Source of the DNA: Dryobates pubescens
Lineage: Eukaryota; Chordata; Aves; Piciformes; Picidae
NCBI RefSeq assembly: GCF_014839835.1
Contig: NC_071646.1
Location: 558,001-622,000 of the forward strand
DNA: 64,000 bases
Direction: 5' to 3'
In this document: positions 1 to 12,254 of the stretch, piece after piece
How the letters are laid out: each line of letters begins with the position of its first letter
Numbering within the stretch: the first letter of the stretch is position 1
Translations under genes and position numbers: made by a program
The notes under the pieces: generated by a model
The model's input: the letters and a program-made list of their open reading frames with translations, nothing else
What the model was told of the DNA's origin: nothing
Database searches by the model: none

Positions 1-394
1 GGCTGGAGAGATTCCTGGAGCACAAACTCTGGGAGCAGGAGGCTGGGTGTGCAGCTTCCTTCCCCAGCAATGAGCTTGGATGGGGCTGTGGGAAGTTGTT
101 CTGTGCCAGCAGGATGGGGAGAGAGGCTCAGATGTCAGGGGCTTGGCTTGGGTCCCTTCCCATCTATTACAGCCTGGAGATGAAGAATCTGGCTGTGATT
201 TGTAGCGGCTGCAGTGGAGCAGAAAAGCTGCTGACACCTCCCATCCATTGCCCTTCAGTTTCATTTCCTGTGCTCCTGACAGCCCTGGGAACGGGAATCT
301 GGGCAGTGGGAGGCAGGTGGTGTTCCACCAGCAGCACCCTCAGCACCCTCAGCCCAAGTGCTGGGAGGTTGGCTTGAGCAGACTGGAGGAAAGC

Positions 395-628
395 TGCTTG
401 AAGAGGGCAGATTGAGACTGGAGATGAGAGAGAAGCTCCTGACAGTGAGGCTGGGCAGAGCCTGGCACAGGCTGCCCAGGGAGGCTGAGGATGTTCTCTC
501 CCTGGAGGTGTTCAGGGCCAGGCTGGATGAGGCCTTTTGCAGCCTGGGCTGGTGGGAGGTGTCCCTGCCCGTGGCAGGGGGTTGGAGCTGGGTGAGCTTT
601 GAGGTCCCTTCCAGCCCAAGCATGCTGT
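395..628 (+). repeat. CR1 LINE 3' fragment
   Basis: It contains GCACAGGCTGCCCAGGGAGG, then TGGAGGTGTTCAGGGCCAGG and the terminal GAGGTCCCTTCCAGCCC of CR1. Confidence 0.85.
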
Positions 629-1334
629 GAACTGGGCACTTCCTAAGGTGTCTCAGAGGGGCTGGAATGTGGAGTTGCCACCAGAGGCTGCCTTCGGCAC
701 CGGCTGAAGGAGGATCCACTCCTGCCCGTGGAATGTGTGGGTCCCATTCCCTCCCTGCCTGGAAAGCCAAGCCAGGAGGCTGGGTCGAGCTCCTGTCTCT
801 GCCAAAGCACCTCACATCCCTTGAGGAGCTCTGCAAAGCTCTCTGCCCGCTCGACACGGAGCCAGCTGCCAGCCGCCTGTCCGGAGCGGGTTCGTGTCTT
901 CAGGAGGAGCTCTGTGTGGGGCTGAGCTCTGCTCCCACGCTCCCAGCAGGGGCGAGGTTCAGCCCTTCAAAATGTCACTCGAGAAACAACAAGTGATGAT
1001 AAACACTTCTTGTTATTCGCCTCTTCCCCTCCGCGGGAGCAGAGGAGATTGCTAAGTGACCGAGCGCTCCCCTGCCCCCCCGAGCGCCGGACCCAGCTTT
1101 AATTCATGGCTTTTAGCTCCGGCTTTGGGCTCCTCCAGCTTCTCTCCCGCCGGGAGCAGCTGCTGCTCCGGAGCAGAACCCCTCCCGAGGAACAGCTCCG
1201 CAGGACCTTGCTGCATCCAGCGCTGCATCCAGCTCAGCATCCGGTGCTGGGACAGCTCCCTGCGCAGGGCCCGGCGAGGAGCGAAGGGAGGAAGGTTTGC
1301 AGCCGAATCGCACGGAAGGGTTTGGAGAAGCTTC
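629..1334. other. No gene seen; small CpG-rich and TAAT-bearing patch
   Basis: CpG content rises between about 840 and 1,100 and again to 1,310. An AT-rich patch with ATGATAAAC sits near 995. No exon is recognisable. Confidence 0.5.
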
Positions 1335-1476
1335 AGTGCAAAGGAGGAGACTCCACAGCCTCTCCGGGCAGCCTGCTCCAGGCCTCCAGCAGCCTCACAC
1401 CAAAGACATTTCTCCTCCTGTTCAGATGGAACCTCCTGGGTTCCAGTTTGCGCCCCTTGCCCCTTGTTGGGGCCTG
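1335..1476 (-). repeat. CR1 LINE fragment, inverted against the next copy
   Basis: The reverse-strand CR1 segment includes GGGCAGCCTGCTCCAGGCC. It abuts a plus-strand copy at 1,478, making an inverted pair. Confidence 0.8.
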
Positions 1477-1477
1477 A

Positions 1478-1702
1478 AGTTGTGCCAGGGGAGGGTCAGG
1501 TTGGAGATGAGGAAACATTTCCTTGCTGCAGGAGTGGCCAGGGACTGGCACAGGCTGCCCAGGGAGGTGGTGGAGTTCCCATCCCTGGGGGTGTCCCAGA
1601 AACCTGGGGCCATGGCACCTGGGGCCATGGTTTGGTGGCTGTGGTGGTGCTGGGCTGATGCTGGACTGGGTGATCTCAGAGGGCTTCTGTGATCCTGTGA
1701 AT
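1478..1702 (+). repeat. CR1 LINE 3' end
   Basis: It begins GTGCCAGGGGAGGGTCAGGT, passes through the GGGCCATGG(T/C) segment and ends in the CR1 tail-like TTCTGTGATCCTGTGA. Confidence 0.85.
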
Positions 1703-2337
1703 CAGAGTCCTGGGATGCATGACCAGGGCTGCTCTGCACTTGTTCTGCTCTGCAGCCCAGCACAGGGACAGGGACTTAATCCTTCCTCCCAGCCCGGTGC
1801 TGGTTACAGCCCTGTGATGCAGATAGCTGTGGGCAAGGCATTACAGAAAGGAAATGGAGAAGCAGCAAGGGAGGGAATTGCAGCCTGGAGGAAGATAAAG
1901 GCTTTAGAGAGGACGGCTGTGAAGAAAGCGATTAGAGGAAATTAAACAGGGACAGGCTGCAGAGGGGGGCTGGGGAGGGGGCAGCCTGGCCCCTGGCTGC
2001 TGGGAGGGCACACTGTGGAGCTGGGGAATTTCTCTCCTCACTGAACCGTGCAGGGGAAGCAAGAGTGGCATTAAATGGAGCAGGAGGCTTACAGGCATCC
2101 AAAGCCAGCCAGGCACTCCAGCGCTGGGACCAGCTCTGGGCTGGAACCAAGCAGCACAAGAGCAGAGGGGCTGGAGGAGGCAGGGAGATGTTAAACCCTG
2201 CCTCTGAAGCTTTAATCTATACACTTCATGACTCCCAAGGAGATTTGGGCAGAGCAGCTCTGCCTCTGGTTTTACAGTGATTAAACATCCAGCATGGCCA
2301 AACCTCCTGCAAGGCACAGCCAGCCTGAGGCAGAGGC

Positions 2338-2580
2338 TCAGCGAACAGATTGGGCTGGAAGTGACCTCAAAGCTCATCCAGCTCCAACCTCTGCCCTGGG
2401 CAGGGACACCTCCCACCAGCACAGGCTGCTCAAGGCCTCCTCCAGCCTGGCCTGGAACACCCCCAGGGAGGAGGCAGCCACAGCCTGTTCCAGAGTCTCA
2501 CCACCCTCACTGGAAAGAATTTCTTCCTCATCTCTCCTCTCCATCTCCCTTCCTCAAGCCTCAGCCCTTCAGTTGCCTTG
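2338..2580 (-). repeat. CR1 LINE 3' fragment
   Basis: GGGCTGGAAGTGACCTCAAA followed by the reverse complement of the CR1 3' region up to AATTTCTTCCTCATC. Confidence 0.85.
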
Positions 2581-2737
2581 GACCTGGCAGCTTCTTCAGC
2601 TGGGAACAGCCACAGAGATGGATGTGCCAGCACCAGGACTTTGGTGCCCTGGTTGGAGGTTTGCCTTGCTCTGAAGATGCTGGGGGCTGATTCTTGTAGT
2701 GGAAACAGGATTGGAGCATCAGGAGCTACAGGAAAGC

Positions 2738-3003
2738 TTTTTGTGAGGGCCTGTGGTGAGAGGGCAAGGGCTGGAGCAGGGGGGGCTCAGGTTGGATGTT
2801 AGGAAGAAGTTCTTTACTGTGGGGGTACTGAGACACAGGAAGGTTGCCCAGGGAGGTTGTGGACCCTTGGAAGTGTTCAGGGCCAGGCTGGATGAGGCCT
2901 TGAGCAACCTGGGCTAGCAGGAGGCGTCCCTGCCCGTGGCAGGGGGGTTGGAACTGGATGATCTTTCAGGTCCCTTCCAGCCCAGCCCCTTCTGTGCTCT
3001 GTG
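2738..3003 (+). repeat. CR1 LINE 3' end
   Basis: It includes GGTTGGATGTTAGGAAGAAG and ends at the GGTCCCTTCCAGCCC terminus and a CTCTGTGA tail. Confidence 0.85.
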
Positions 3004-5344
3004 AAAGGGGCTCCTGGGTGCTCCCCAGCTCACTGCTGCGGCTCCTGGGGGCTGCCCGAGGGCACAGTCCCTGAAAGTTGCTTCCTGGGAGCTGCTGGCA
3101 GGCAGTGGGAGCTCCAGCAGCAGCAGTGCTGTGGGGCTGGCTGCAGGCCACCTCGCAGGGAGGATGAAGGATGAGGAGGAGAGTTGAGAAGTTCACCACA
3201 AGCTTTGTCTGCAGGCGGCAGGGGAAGGCTCCGGCTCGGGCTGTGACCCCTGCCCCTCCTCTCCCCCTGCCCCCTTTCTTCTTCACAAAACAGCAATGAA
3301 TCAAAGCCCATCAGTGGCTCTCAGAAGCCGACTGGAAATGTCCTTTATTAAATTACCACCTATTGATCCGGCAGTCACCCGAGAGGGATTGATTGAGGAC
3401 TTAACCAGGCGCGGGCGGGGCCGGGAGCTCAATTAACGCGCACAAAGGGGCAGTGCAGAGGCAATTCTCAGAGCGAGCCAGGCACAAGATCAGTCCTGCT
3501 CTGCCTTCCCTGCCAACGCTGCTCCTCTCTGGAGTTTTGTGTCAGTTCATCTCTTTGGGGTCCTCTCCCTCCCTGCCTCACGACAAGCAGGTGGCTGAGA
3601 GGCAGCACTCCAGGCACAGCTCCCTCCTCTCCCAGAGCCCTGGGGAGCTTTGCAGAGGGCTTGGGGAAAGCCAACTCCTCCTGCAGGACTCAGAGCTCCA
3701 GGGTGCTTGCAGCAGTGTCAGCCCCAGGCTCTCCTCTAACACCTGCAGAGGAGGGCAGCAGCAGAGCTGTTGGTTGATAATTCGTGGGATGGGTTGGAAG
3801 GGACCTTAAAGACCATCCAGTTCCAAATGGGGAGGGAGCCTGGACTCCTCTCCTCTCTCACCCTGCAGTGCCTGAGGGCAGGGGTGGAGGGGGAGGGCAG
3901 CTCCTTTCCTTCCTCTCCTCTCTGGGATAGAGCCACTTTGGAGGAAGATAAATTACTGAATGGGTGAAATCTTCTGTGAAGAGTAATGAAAGTGGAGCAG
4001 CAGTTGGAGTGCTGGGGCTTGAACAGCAGCACCTGCATGGGGGCTGCTCCTGCAGCAGATGGAGACCTCACAGCTCCTTTGCCTTCCCTTCCCCCCCTCC
4101 CTTCTTTGCTCTTTTCCCTCTCATTTCCCTCTTTACTTCCCCTCATCCCAGGACCATTGCTTTTTCCTGTGCAGGAAGGGATCAGCAGCCCAGCAGCTGG
4201 CAGGAGCTGTGCTGGTGGGGGGCAGTGGCTGATGCCTTCCAAGCCTGGGCAGTGGGGAGGAGGATTTCTCTCTGTTTGGCTCTCAGTATTTCCTGTCTCT
4301 GCTTTTTGCACAGGGTCCTGGTGTGTGACTCTGCTCCTGTGGCTGCAGTGTGATCCTGAGTCGGTGAAGCAAGCATCCTGCTCTCTCCCTCCCCTTGGGA
4401 AGGAGCAGGTAAGTGGAGCAGGTTGCTAAGGGGCTGTGAGCACCAGGATGTGCCTGGGTGAGATGGGCTCCAGGGTGACTTGCTCTGGGCACTGGGGAGG
4501 CCACAGCTCAAATCCTGTTCTTCTGCAGCACCTGCCCAGCTCCCCTCTGCACCTCCCAAGCAAGTTTGCTCTTTCATCTAGGAGAACCCAGTCCTGGCAC
4601 GAGCTGCACCGAGCCCAGGTCTTGCTGAGATGAGGGGAGCCAGACCTGAGCCAGAGGGGACACCTGGGAGCAGCAGCATGGGTGAGGAGCAAGGTCCCAA
4701 GGGGAGTGAGAAGGCAGAAAGTGTCCCCAGGAGGGTTAGGGTCCTCCATCCACCCCCAGCCCTCCTGGTCCTGGCCCTTCTCACTGCCTGGCAGCAGCTC
4801 TGGATCAGGCTTTCTGGCACTTGGCTTTCTAGGAGAAGCCTTCTGCTGTGCATTGCCAACACCTCTGCTGTCCCCAGGGCTCAGCTCCACAGCTTGACTG
4901 ACACAGAACTGTTCCAGCCTTGGAGGCTGAGAGACAAATGAGCAATTTGCCAGGAAATGCTCCTCTGGGACTCCTCCTCTCTCCAGTCAGTTTAATTGGG
5001 TGAGCCCAGGGTGGCTTTAATTGCTCTGCTCCATGTGCAGCTTCCCACTCCTCTCTTTTTCGTCTCCCATCTCCCTCCTGCCCCTCCTCCATCCCAGCAG
5101 CATTTCTCTTCCTCCTCCTCCAGCACCTCCCCTGCCAGGTTCTTCCCCAATGTGTCTTGGAAATGGTGAGAGCTGAAGGCTCAGATGCTGCTTGAGTCCC
5201 TCCCTCCTGACAGGCTCCTTTGGTGCTTCCCAGGGGGTGGTGACCTGGTGTGGAGATGCCTTGGGGTCCCCCGGGGGGGTTGCAATGGCTGTGGCAGAGC
5301 CTTTGCTGATGGTTGTGTGGCCAGCAGGGGAAGGGATCTGAGGC
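3004..5344. other. No gene seen; AT-rich island at 3,330-3,450
   Basis: The island has ATTAAATTACCACC, TTGATTGAGGACTTAACC and CAATTAACGCGC, a repeat-free mix of homeodomain-like TAAT cores with CpGs. The rest is GC-rich with nothing identifiable. Confidence 0.5.
3775..3830 (-). repeat. Short CR1 3' terminus
   Basis: Only about 55 bases remain: GGTTGGAAGGGACCTTAAAG and ATCCAGTTCC. Confidence 0.65.
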
Positions 5345-5470
5345 TGCACCTCGACTCCTGGGCTCAGTTGTGGGCCCCTCACTCCCAGAGGGGCACTGAG
5401 AGGCTGGAACATGTCCAGAGAAGAGCAACAGAGCTGGGGAAGGGTCTGGAGAGCAGGGCTGGGCAGGAGG
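5345..5470 (+). repeat. CR1 LINE internal fragment
   Basis: GGGGCACTGAGAGGCTGGAA through CAACAGAGCTGGGGAAGGGT, the segment between the RT reading frame and the 3' UTR. Confidence 0.85.
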
Positions 5471-5794
5471 GAATGAGCAAGCCCAGCTCTGTGGCTCACT
5501 CATGGTTCTGCAGCACCCAAGCAGCTCTGTGATGGATGGGAGATAATTCAGAGTGGTAGCTGAAGTCCAGGGCCTCTTTGTAACAGATACAGAAGGCAGT
5601 TAAACCCAAATTGATCAACCAAGGAGATCCTCTTAACACTCCTTAAACCCCAGCATCTGCTCGTAATAAGTAATGCAGCCAGTGGATAGTAATGAGCAGG
5701 GCAGGCTTGGAGGGTGAGAAGGCAGCACAGGAGCTCCACAGGGACCTGGGGCAGGCAGGAGCCAGGAGCTGGAGGAGTGGCTGTGGCCACAGCT

Positions 5795-6215
5795 GAGCTT
5801 TCCAGGCCACCACCAAACCAGGGCCCTCAGCTCCAGGGCTCTGAAACCCCTCCAGGCATGGGGACTCCACCACTGCCCTGGGCAGCCCTGGCCAGGCCTT
5901 GACAACCCTTTTGGGGAAGAAATTGTTCCTTGTGTCCAACTTAAACCTCCCCTGGAGCAGCTTGAGGCCATTTCCTCTTGTCCTATCACTTGTTCCTGGG
6001 GAGAACAGACCAAGCCCCACCTGGCTCCAGCCTCCTCTCAGGGAGCTGCAGAGAGCCAAAAGGTCTCCCTCAGCCTCCTCTTCTGCAGCCTGAACCCCCC
6101 CAGCTCCCTCAGCTGCTCCTCCCCAGCCCTGCTCTCCAGACCCTTCCCCAGCTTTGTTGCCCCTCTCTGGGCCCACCCCAACCCCTCAGTGCCCTTCCTG
6201 TGGCAAGGACCCACC
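5795..6215 (-). repeat. Long CR1 LINE fragment
   Basis: About 420 bases on the reverse strand run from the 3' UTR (CCTCTTGTCCTATCACTTG) through the Leu-rich conserved block to CTTTGTTGCCCCTCTCTGG. It is one of the better preserved copies. Confidence 0.9.
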
Positions 6216-6764
6216 CCCCTCATGCACAGCCCCCTGCTGCATTGCAGAGCTTGCTGAATTTGTCAGCCCCACACTGTGGGCAGCTCTGGCGTGGCAGCTT
6301 TGCTCTGCAGTCCTCTCCACGTCCCTGTTCCACTGTGGGATGCCAGGGAGGAAGCAGGTCCCTGGCCAGCACCCCCAGGCTGTGCCTGCAGCAGCTGTGG
6401 CTCTGGGCAGCAGAGCTGGCAGGCACAGGGCAGCAATTGTTGGGTTTCTCTGCTTTAATCAGAGCGAGCAGCTGCTGTGCCCAGGGCACCAGGGGCTGCT
6501 CCTGGCACTCGCTGTGAGCTGTCAGCCCAGGACCTTCTCCCTGATCAGTCGAAGGAGCCAGCTGGAGCCAGGCCAAGGCTGAGAGTGAGTAATGCTCTGG
6601 GAGCAGTGAGGGGCACCAGCAGCTCTAGACAGGGGATGGGGCTGAGGGATGGACCCCCTGGTTCCCAACCAGGCTGCTGGTGGTGGTCCTCCAGCTGAGC
6701 CAGCACTGATGGCATCCCTGCCCTGGGCCATGCAACCCCTTCCACGTGAGTGCAGCAGGAGAGG

Positions 6765-6885
6765 ATCCTCTCCATGCCCTCCCCGGACCCTCTCCCTCAG
6801 CTCCAGGTCCTTCCTGTGCCGAGGACTCCAGAGCTGGACACAGCCCTGCAGGTGAGCTCTCCGCAGAGCAGAGGGGCACCGGCTG
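6765..6885 (-). repeat. CR1 LINE fragment
   Basis: Reverse-strand segment with ACTCCAGAGCTGGACACAGC, the part of CR1 just 3' of the RT reading frame. Confidence 0.75.
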
Positions 6886-7160
6886 GCACCGGCTGGTTGC
6901 CAGGCTCCTGCATCCCCTCCTGCTGAGCTCTCTCCGCGCCCGCCCGGCCCCGGCTTCGCTCCGCAGCTCGCAGCGGGGCCCCCGGGAGCGCTCCCCGGCA
7001 GCAGCTCCTCGTTAATTGCCCTCCCGCTCCCCCGAGCAGCCCCTGCAGTAACACAGCCGCTGCCTTTTAACTACCTACAAGCAATCGCTCAGCGGCCAAT
7101 AAAGAGGGACGGAACAAGCCCCTGGGCGAGCTGTCAGCGATCATTTTCCTGCCTGTTAAC
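6886..7160. other. CpG-rich then AT-rich island
   Basis: A CpG cluster (6,930-7,010) leads into GTTAATTGCCC, TTTTAACTACC and CCAATAAAGAGG with no repeat similarity. It is a candidate conserved regulatory element. Confidence 0.45.
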
Positions 7161-7377
7161 CGGCTCCCCCCGGCTCCCCTCCCAGTGCAGCCCCAGCTGT
7201 GGGCAAGGAGCCAGGCACGGCTCCCATCCTGCTGCTCTCAGCTGCCCATGGGCACACAGTGAGCTGGTCCTGTCCTGCCCTGCCCTGCCCAGGCCACCTG
7301 CTGGTTTTAGGGCACGGAGGATACCTCCCCGTGGGGCTGTGCAGGAGAAGCTTCCCACTGCTGGCTGCTCAGGCCGC

Positions 7378-7572
7378 AGGTTCATAGAACCACAGAATGG
7401 TTGGGTGGGGAGGGACCTCAAAGCTCATCCAGTTCCAATCCCCTGCCACGGGCAGGGACAGCTCCCACCAGCCCAGGCTGCTCAGGGCCTCCTCCAGCCT
7501 GGCCCTGAACACCTCCAGGGAGGGGACAGCCACAGGCTCCCTGGGCAGCCTGTGCCAGGCAGTGTGCTGCAG
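7378..7572 (-). repeat. CR1 LINE 3' end
   Basis: It starts with the reversed tail CATAGAACCACAGAATGG and runs into CTCATCCAGTTCCAATCCCC. Confidence 0.9.
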
Positions 7573-7584
7573 GTGAAGCTGTGC

Positions 7585-7665
7585 TGGCAGGGGGCTCGCA
7601 CTGGGTGATCTCCAGAGGTCCCTTCTGAGCTCACCCTGCTGGGATTCTGTGAGACCCCAGCCCCA
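7585..7665 (+). repeat. CR1 LINE 3' terminus, opposite to its neighbour
   Basis: GGGTGATCTCCAGAGGTCCC and the tail GGGATTCTGTGA. It faces the minus-strand copy that ends at 7,572. Confidence 0.8.
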
Positions 7666-7737
7666 ACCCAGGTGCCAGCCCCAACCCAGGTGCCAGCCCC
7701 AACCCAGGTGCCAGCCCCGTCCCAGGTGCCAGCCCTG
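7660..7737. repeat. 18 bp tandem repeat, four units
   Basis: GCCCCAACCCAGGTGCCA occurs four times, the last copy diverged. Confidence 0.85.
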
Positions 7738-8027
7738 CCAGGCTGCTCCCCAGGAGCTGGCTGTTGTCTTCTCTTGTTGCCTGTAAATCCCCAACAAGCC
7801 TAAAGCCTCTCTGCTGATAGGGAGCCTAACGCTGAGCCCTGAATAAACCTGCAGCAGCCACGGCTTAGTGTGCAGCCTGTAATGTGCTTAGCCAGCCTCA
7901 GCCCCACAAATCTCCATAGCTCCCAGGGATGAACACTCACCTCTCCTTCCTCTGCCTGCTGCCTCCTCGCTCTTTGCCCCGGGGTGCAGGGCCAGGCTGT
8001 GCTTGCTGCAGGGCAGCTGCTGGGAGG

Positions 8028-8252
8028 CTGCTCTGAGGTCTCCCTGCAGCCTTCTCTTCTCCAGGCTGAAGAGCCCCAGCTCTGCCAGCCTGTCCTGCCA
8101 GCAGAGGTGCCTCAGCCTTTGGATCATCTTCCTGGCCTCCCCTGGACCCTCTCCATCAGGTCCAGGTCCTTCTTGTGTTGGGAACTCCAGAGCTGGACAC
8201 AGCACTGCAGGTGAGGTCTCACCAGAGCAGAGGGTCAGAACCCCCTGAGCAC
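8028..8252 (-). repeat. CR1 LINE fragment
   Basis: CTTCTCTTCTCCAGGCTGAA and ACTCCAGAGCTGGACACAGC on the reverse strand. Confidence 0.85.
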
Positions 8253-9584
8253 CTTTCAGCTGGGCTGATCCTGTCTGGGGGTGGGGCTGGGAGGGTGCTG
8301 CTGAGGCTGGCAGCAAGAGGTGGCTGTCAGATCCCTGTGCCATGGATGTGGTGATGCTGAGCAGTGGGCTCAGCAGGGCCTACTGGGCACCAGTGCCATG
8401 GCAACCAGCCAGCAGGGAGGTGTGCCAGGCTGCTCTGGATGGGCTGCACCTCCTCCAGCCTTTCTCTGGGGGGTTTGGGCTCAGGCAGGACCTGGCTCAG
8501 GCAGGAGCTGCTCAGCTTTACCTCAATTCCCCTGTGGTGCTGCTGCTCCCCTTGGAACTTCAGATGCAAAGGGAGCTGGAATCCCCTCCCCGGCCTCCCC
8601 CGAGCTGCTGCTGCTGCAGGAAGCCAAAGAGGACTCCAGATGTGTGCATGGCACAGAGAAGGCTGCCCTGGAACAGGACCAAGCTCAGCAAGCCCTGAGA
8701 ACATCTGGAGCTGTGCTGTCAAACAAGGTGTGCTGGGGCAAGGGCTGTCTGAGGCTGTGTCAGCAGCTAGGGAAGGTCCTGAGGCAGCTGCTGGGCTGGT
8801 GCAGGGCTGCCAGGAGCTGGCAGTGGTCTCCTCCTGCTGCATGGGGGCTTGAGCTGCTGTGAGAGGGGTGGGATGGAGCTGTGGCCTGTGAGCTCTTGCC
8901 CAAGGCTCTGCAGCAGCCCAGAGCTGTTGGCTGTCTGCTCCTCACCAGGCTGGGGATGCTCACAGCTCTCCAGCCCCATCCCCACGGGTGGACAAGGAGG
9001 GAAGGAGCTGCTGGAAGGGAAGGGGCTGGGGAGTGATGGGAGGAGCAGAGACAGGCTGGGATTGCTCCTGAAGCACTGGGGGGAGGGGGGCAGGATGTAG
9101 ATCACCAGAATTGGTGAGGGACAGACCATAAAGCAAAAATAAAAAGGGATTATAATTTATGATGCTCAGTAACAATCTCCTGGGAGCTGGGTTATGAAGA
9201 AGGATTCATTCTCTCCCCAGCTCCACGTAGCTCTAAAGATGATTAATGGCATTGAGGATCCCTGCTGCTGCCTCAGAGCTGGAACCTTCACTCCACCTTG
9301 GAGCTCTGCCCTGGTCCTCTCCTGCTCCTGACCTGCCCTCTTCAGCCTGTGGGGAGGACAGGAGACCTCCAGACCTGCACTGAGCTGTGTCTGGCCTCAG
9401 CTGTGTGTGTGTGTGTTGCAGGGCTGCAGCAGGATTCTGCCAGCACTCCTGGGGTGCTGTTTGTCCCTCCCACCCCCAGACCCCCCTGCCCAGCCTGGCT
9501 GGCTGCTGTTGTCCCTTGCACAGAGCAGATAGTGTCTGAGTGGCTCCAGATGCCACAGCAGAACTGATTCAAGCAAGTTCAAGA
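8253..9584. other. No gene seen; short GT run and AT-rich patch
   Basis: An AT-rich patch at 9,125-9,245 includes TAAAAAGGGATTATAATTTA. A (GT)n run of about eight repeats lies at 9,402-9,418. Confidence 0.5.
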
Positions 9585-10052
9585 GAGACAGAGAAGTGCT
9601 GGAGAGAGTCCAGGGGAGGCTGGGAAGCTGCTGAGGGCCCTGGAGCAGCTCTGGGAGGAGCAGAGGCTGAGAGCCCTGGGGCTGAGAGCCTGGAGAGGAG
9701 CAGCCCCAGAGGGCAGCTGAGCAATGCTCAGCAAGAGCTGAAGGAGCTGTGGGGGGCAAGAGGCTGGGGCCAGGCTCTGCTCAGTGGTGCCCAGGGACAG
9801 GGCAAGGGGCAGTGGGCACAAACTGGAGCCCAGGAGGTTCCAACTGAATGGGAGGAGAAACTTCTCTGGTGCTGGAGGCCTGGAGCAGGCTGCCCAGAGA
9901 GGTTGTGCAGTCTCTGGGGAGCTTCCAACCCCCCCTGGGCACTGTGCTCCTGGGCAAGCTGCTGTGGGTGCCCTGCTGGAGCAGGGGGCTGGAGTGGGTG
10001 ATCCCCAGAGGTCCCTTCTGACCCCACCAGGCTGGGATTCTGGGGGTGCAGG
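9585..10052 (+). repeat. Long CR1 LINE 3' fragment
   Basis: About 465 bases from GAGAGAGTCCAGGGGAGGCT through TCAGTGGTGCCCAGGGACAG to GAGGTCCCTTCTGACCCC and a GGGATTCTGG tail. Confidence 0.9.
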
Positions 10053-11266
10053 TGGAGGAACCCATTGCCATCCCATCCTTTTGTCCTTTGAACCCAGAGC
10101 CTGAGCCAGGGCCGGAGGAGCACTGCCAGGGATGGAGCTGCTCAGCCACAGGCTGGGGCTGACCCCACAGCCTGGTGCCAGCTGCAGCAGGAGGAGTTGG
10201 CCTCTGCCCAGCTGCAGGCTGCAGAGCAAGGTCTCAACGTGGCTTAGTTGTTCACAAGGTGGATTTAAAGCATCAGGAGAGGGGAAGGAAGCCAAAACTT
10301 TCTCTACAGCGGCGCAGGCAGCTCTGGCTTCTCTTCCCCCCCCTCTGCACAAAGCCAGCCCGCTGGGTTTCTCCTTTGATAAGAGCCCTTGATGGCTCCG
10401 TGCCTCCAAGCACCAAATAAAAGGTTTAATTACCCACTGCCAGGCACCAGCAGCTCTGCTGACAGCGGGGAGGTGCCTGCTGCCCACAGCTGGGGAAGGA
10501 AAAGCTTCCTACCAAAGGAGCCGCTCCTCTTTCATGTGCACAGCAGCCCCTCCTCTGCTGGCCGCTCCGGAGCCGGGGGGCAGAGCTCCTCCCCAGGCCC
10601 CCCACACCTCTGGTGCTGTGCCTGCAGCCCCTGCAGCCCGAGCCGTGCTCCAGCAGCTGCCTGTGCCCACCCCCGGGCTCCTCATGCCGGCTGAGCACAG
10701 AGGTGAGCTCAGCCCCGCGGGAGGAGCAGCACTGGGCCGTCTGAAAGTGGGTTTTGAAGTTGTCTCAGAGAATCTTCTCCTTTCTCTGTTCTCCCCCCCC
10801 AAAGGTCTTGATTCCCAGGGGAGTGATGGATGTGACAGCAGCAGCGCCCCCCACTGCCGCCTGGCGCTGCCTGCCCTGCCCCAGGGATTCTGCCTGCCTC
10901 TGTCCATCTGTCACCGAGGGCACCGCTGGGGACAGCCAGGGATGCTGCCGTGGCTGTGAGCTCGGCTGCTGATCCTTGCCGTCCTCTCCCTCCTTCCCCG
11001 CTGAGCACAGGACACCGCTGTGCTGTGCCAGCTCCTGCTGCTCGCCCTGGCAGCTCCCCGAGAGCCTGAGCCGCGGGGGAAAGGCTCAGGAGCTGCAGGA
11101 GAGGAGAGAGTGGAGCTGCTCAGGCAAGGAGGGCAGGTCTGGGGCAGTTCATGCCCCTGCCAGGAGGTGGTGGAGCCAAGATGCCCTTTGAGCCCTGCAT
11201 GGAGGCTCTGCTGGGCCATGCTGGCTGTAAGCTCCAACTCCCATCCTCAGGGAGTCTCAGCTGGGC

Positions 11267-11348
11267 TCTGCTCCCCGTCCCTGCTGCTCCCCATCCCTGC
11301 TGCTCCCCATCCCTGCTGCTCCCCGTCCCTGCTGCTCCCCATCCCCAT
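11267..11348. repeat. 16 bp tandem repeat, five units
   Basis: The unit CTGCTCCCC(A/G)TCCCTG is repeated about five times with an A/G alternation. Confidence 0.85.
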
Positions 11349-12145
11349 GCTGAGGTGCTGATTGCTCCAGCAGTGGCTGCCCTTTGCTCCCAGCCCCTCT
11401 GGCTCCAGCTGCAAACACCAAGATGCTTCCAAACAGCTGCTGCCCCAGGAAGAAGCCTCAGCAAGCACCCCAGGACCATGGGGTCTCTGCTCTCATGGGG
11501 GCATCCCTGTGGGGTGCACCCCTTGGGGGCTGATTTAAGAGCCAGGATGCTGCCTTTGCATTAAGTGATGAAGCAGCTGCCCAGACCCAGCCATCCCCAG
11601 GGCTGGTTGGAACTCCAGGGGTCCCATCCTGGGGGCTGGAGCCTCGAAAATCAACGCTGAAGGTTTGGAGCAGCTGGGAGGGGGCAGGGAGAAGATGTGA
11701 GGCAGCAGCTGAGAGCTCCTGGCAGCAGCAGGGGGGCTGGGGGCACTTCTCTGCAGAGCAAAGCAGAGACTTTTCTGCATCTTTTATTCACTTGGATTGG
11801 AACTGAAGAGGAGCAAAGACCCAAAGGGGCTTTGCATGCCCCATGCCCCCACACCCCACGCAGCTACACCCCTCCTGGCACTCAATTCCATTTTGCTGCC
11901 GCCAGCCAAACCCAGAGCAAGAGGAGGCTGTGGGGCAGGGGGGCAGGGACAAGCAGCATCACGAACTGGTGGCTGTTGGGCAAGAGAAACAGCACAGAAA
12001 CTCCTCTGCTTGCAGGCCTGGTGGGGACAGAAATGATTTAAGGAGAAGCTGTCAAGATAAAAATCAGATCTGCTCAAGAACAACTCCTCACAAGTGTTAT
12101 TGATAGTGCCTGGGACTGCAGTGCTGGGCAGCACTGAAACACTGA

Positions 12146-12240
12146 GGCTGCTGCTGCTGCTGCTGCTGCCCCCCAGCTCCTGCTGCTGCCCCCCAGCTCC
12201 TGCTGCTGCTGCTGCTGCCCCCAGCTGCTGCTGCTGCCTG
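12146..12240. repeat. Interrupted CTG repeat
   Basis: A run of seven CTG triplets at 12,148-12,169 is followed by two CCCCAGCTC-interrupted shorter runs. It encodes nothing recognisable. Confidence 0.85.
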
Positions 12241-12254
12241 CTTGGCCACAGAGT

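Larger units (their letters stand above)
10053..12254. other. No gene seen
   Basis: A repeat-poor island with GATTTAAAGC and GGTTTAATTACC spans 10,240-10,435, and CpGs are frequent at 10,440-11,080. I recognise no exon. Confidence 0.5.

Noticed and set aside
3270-3310. PFFFTKQQ-like translation resembling the motilin N-terminus
   Set aside because: It is followed by a stop at once, is on the far side of RH2 from LEMD2, and has no signal peptide before it.
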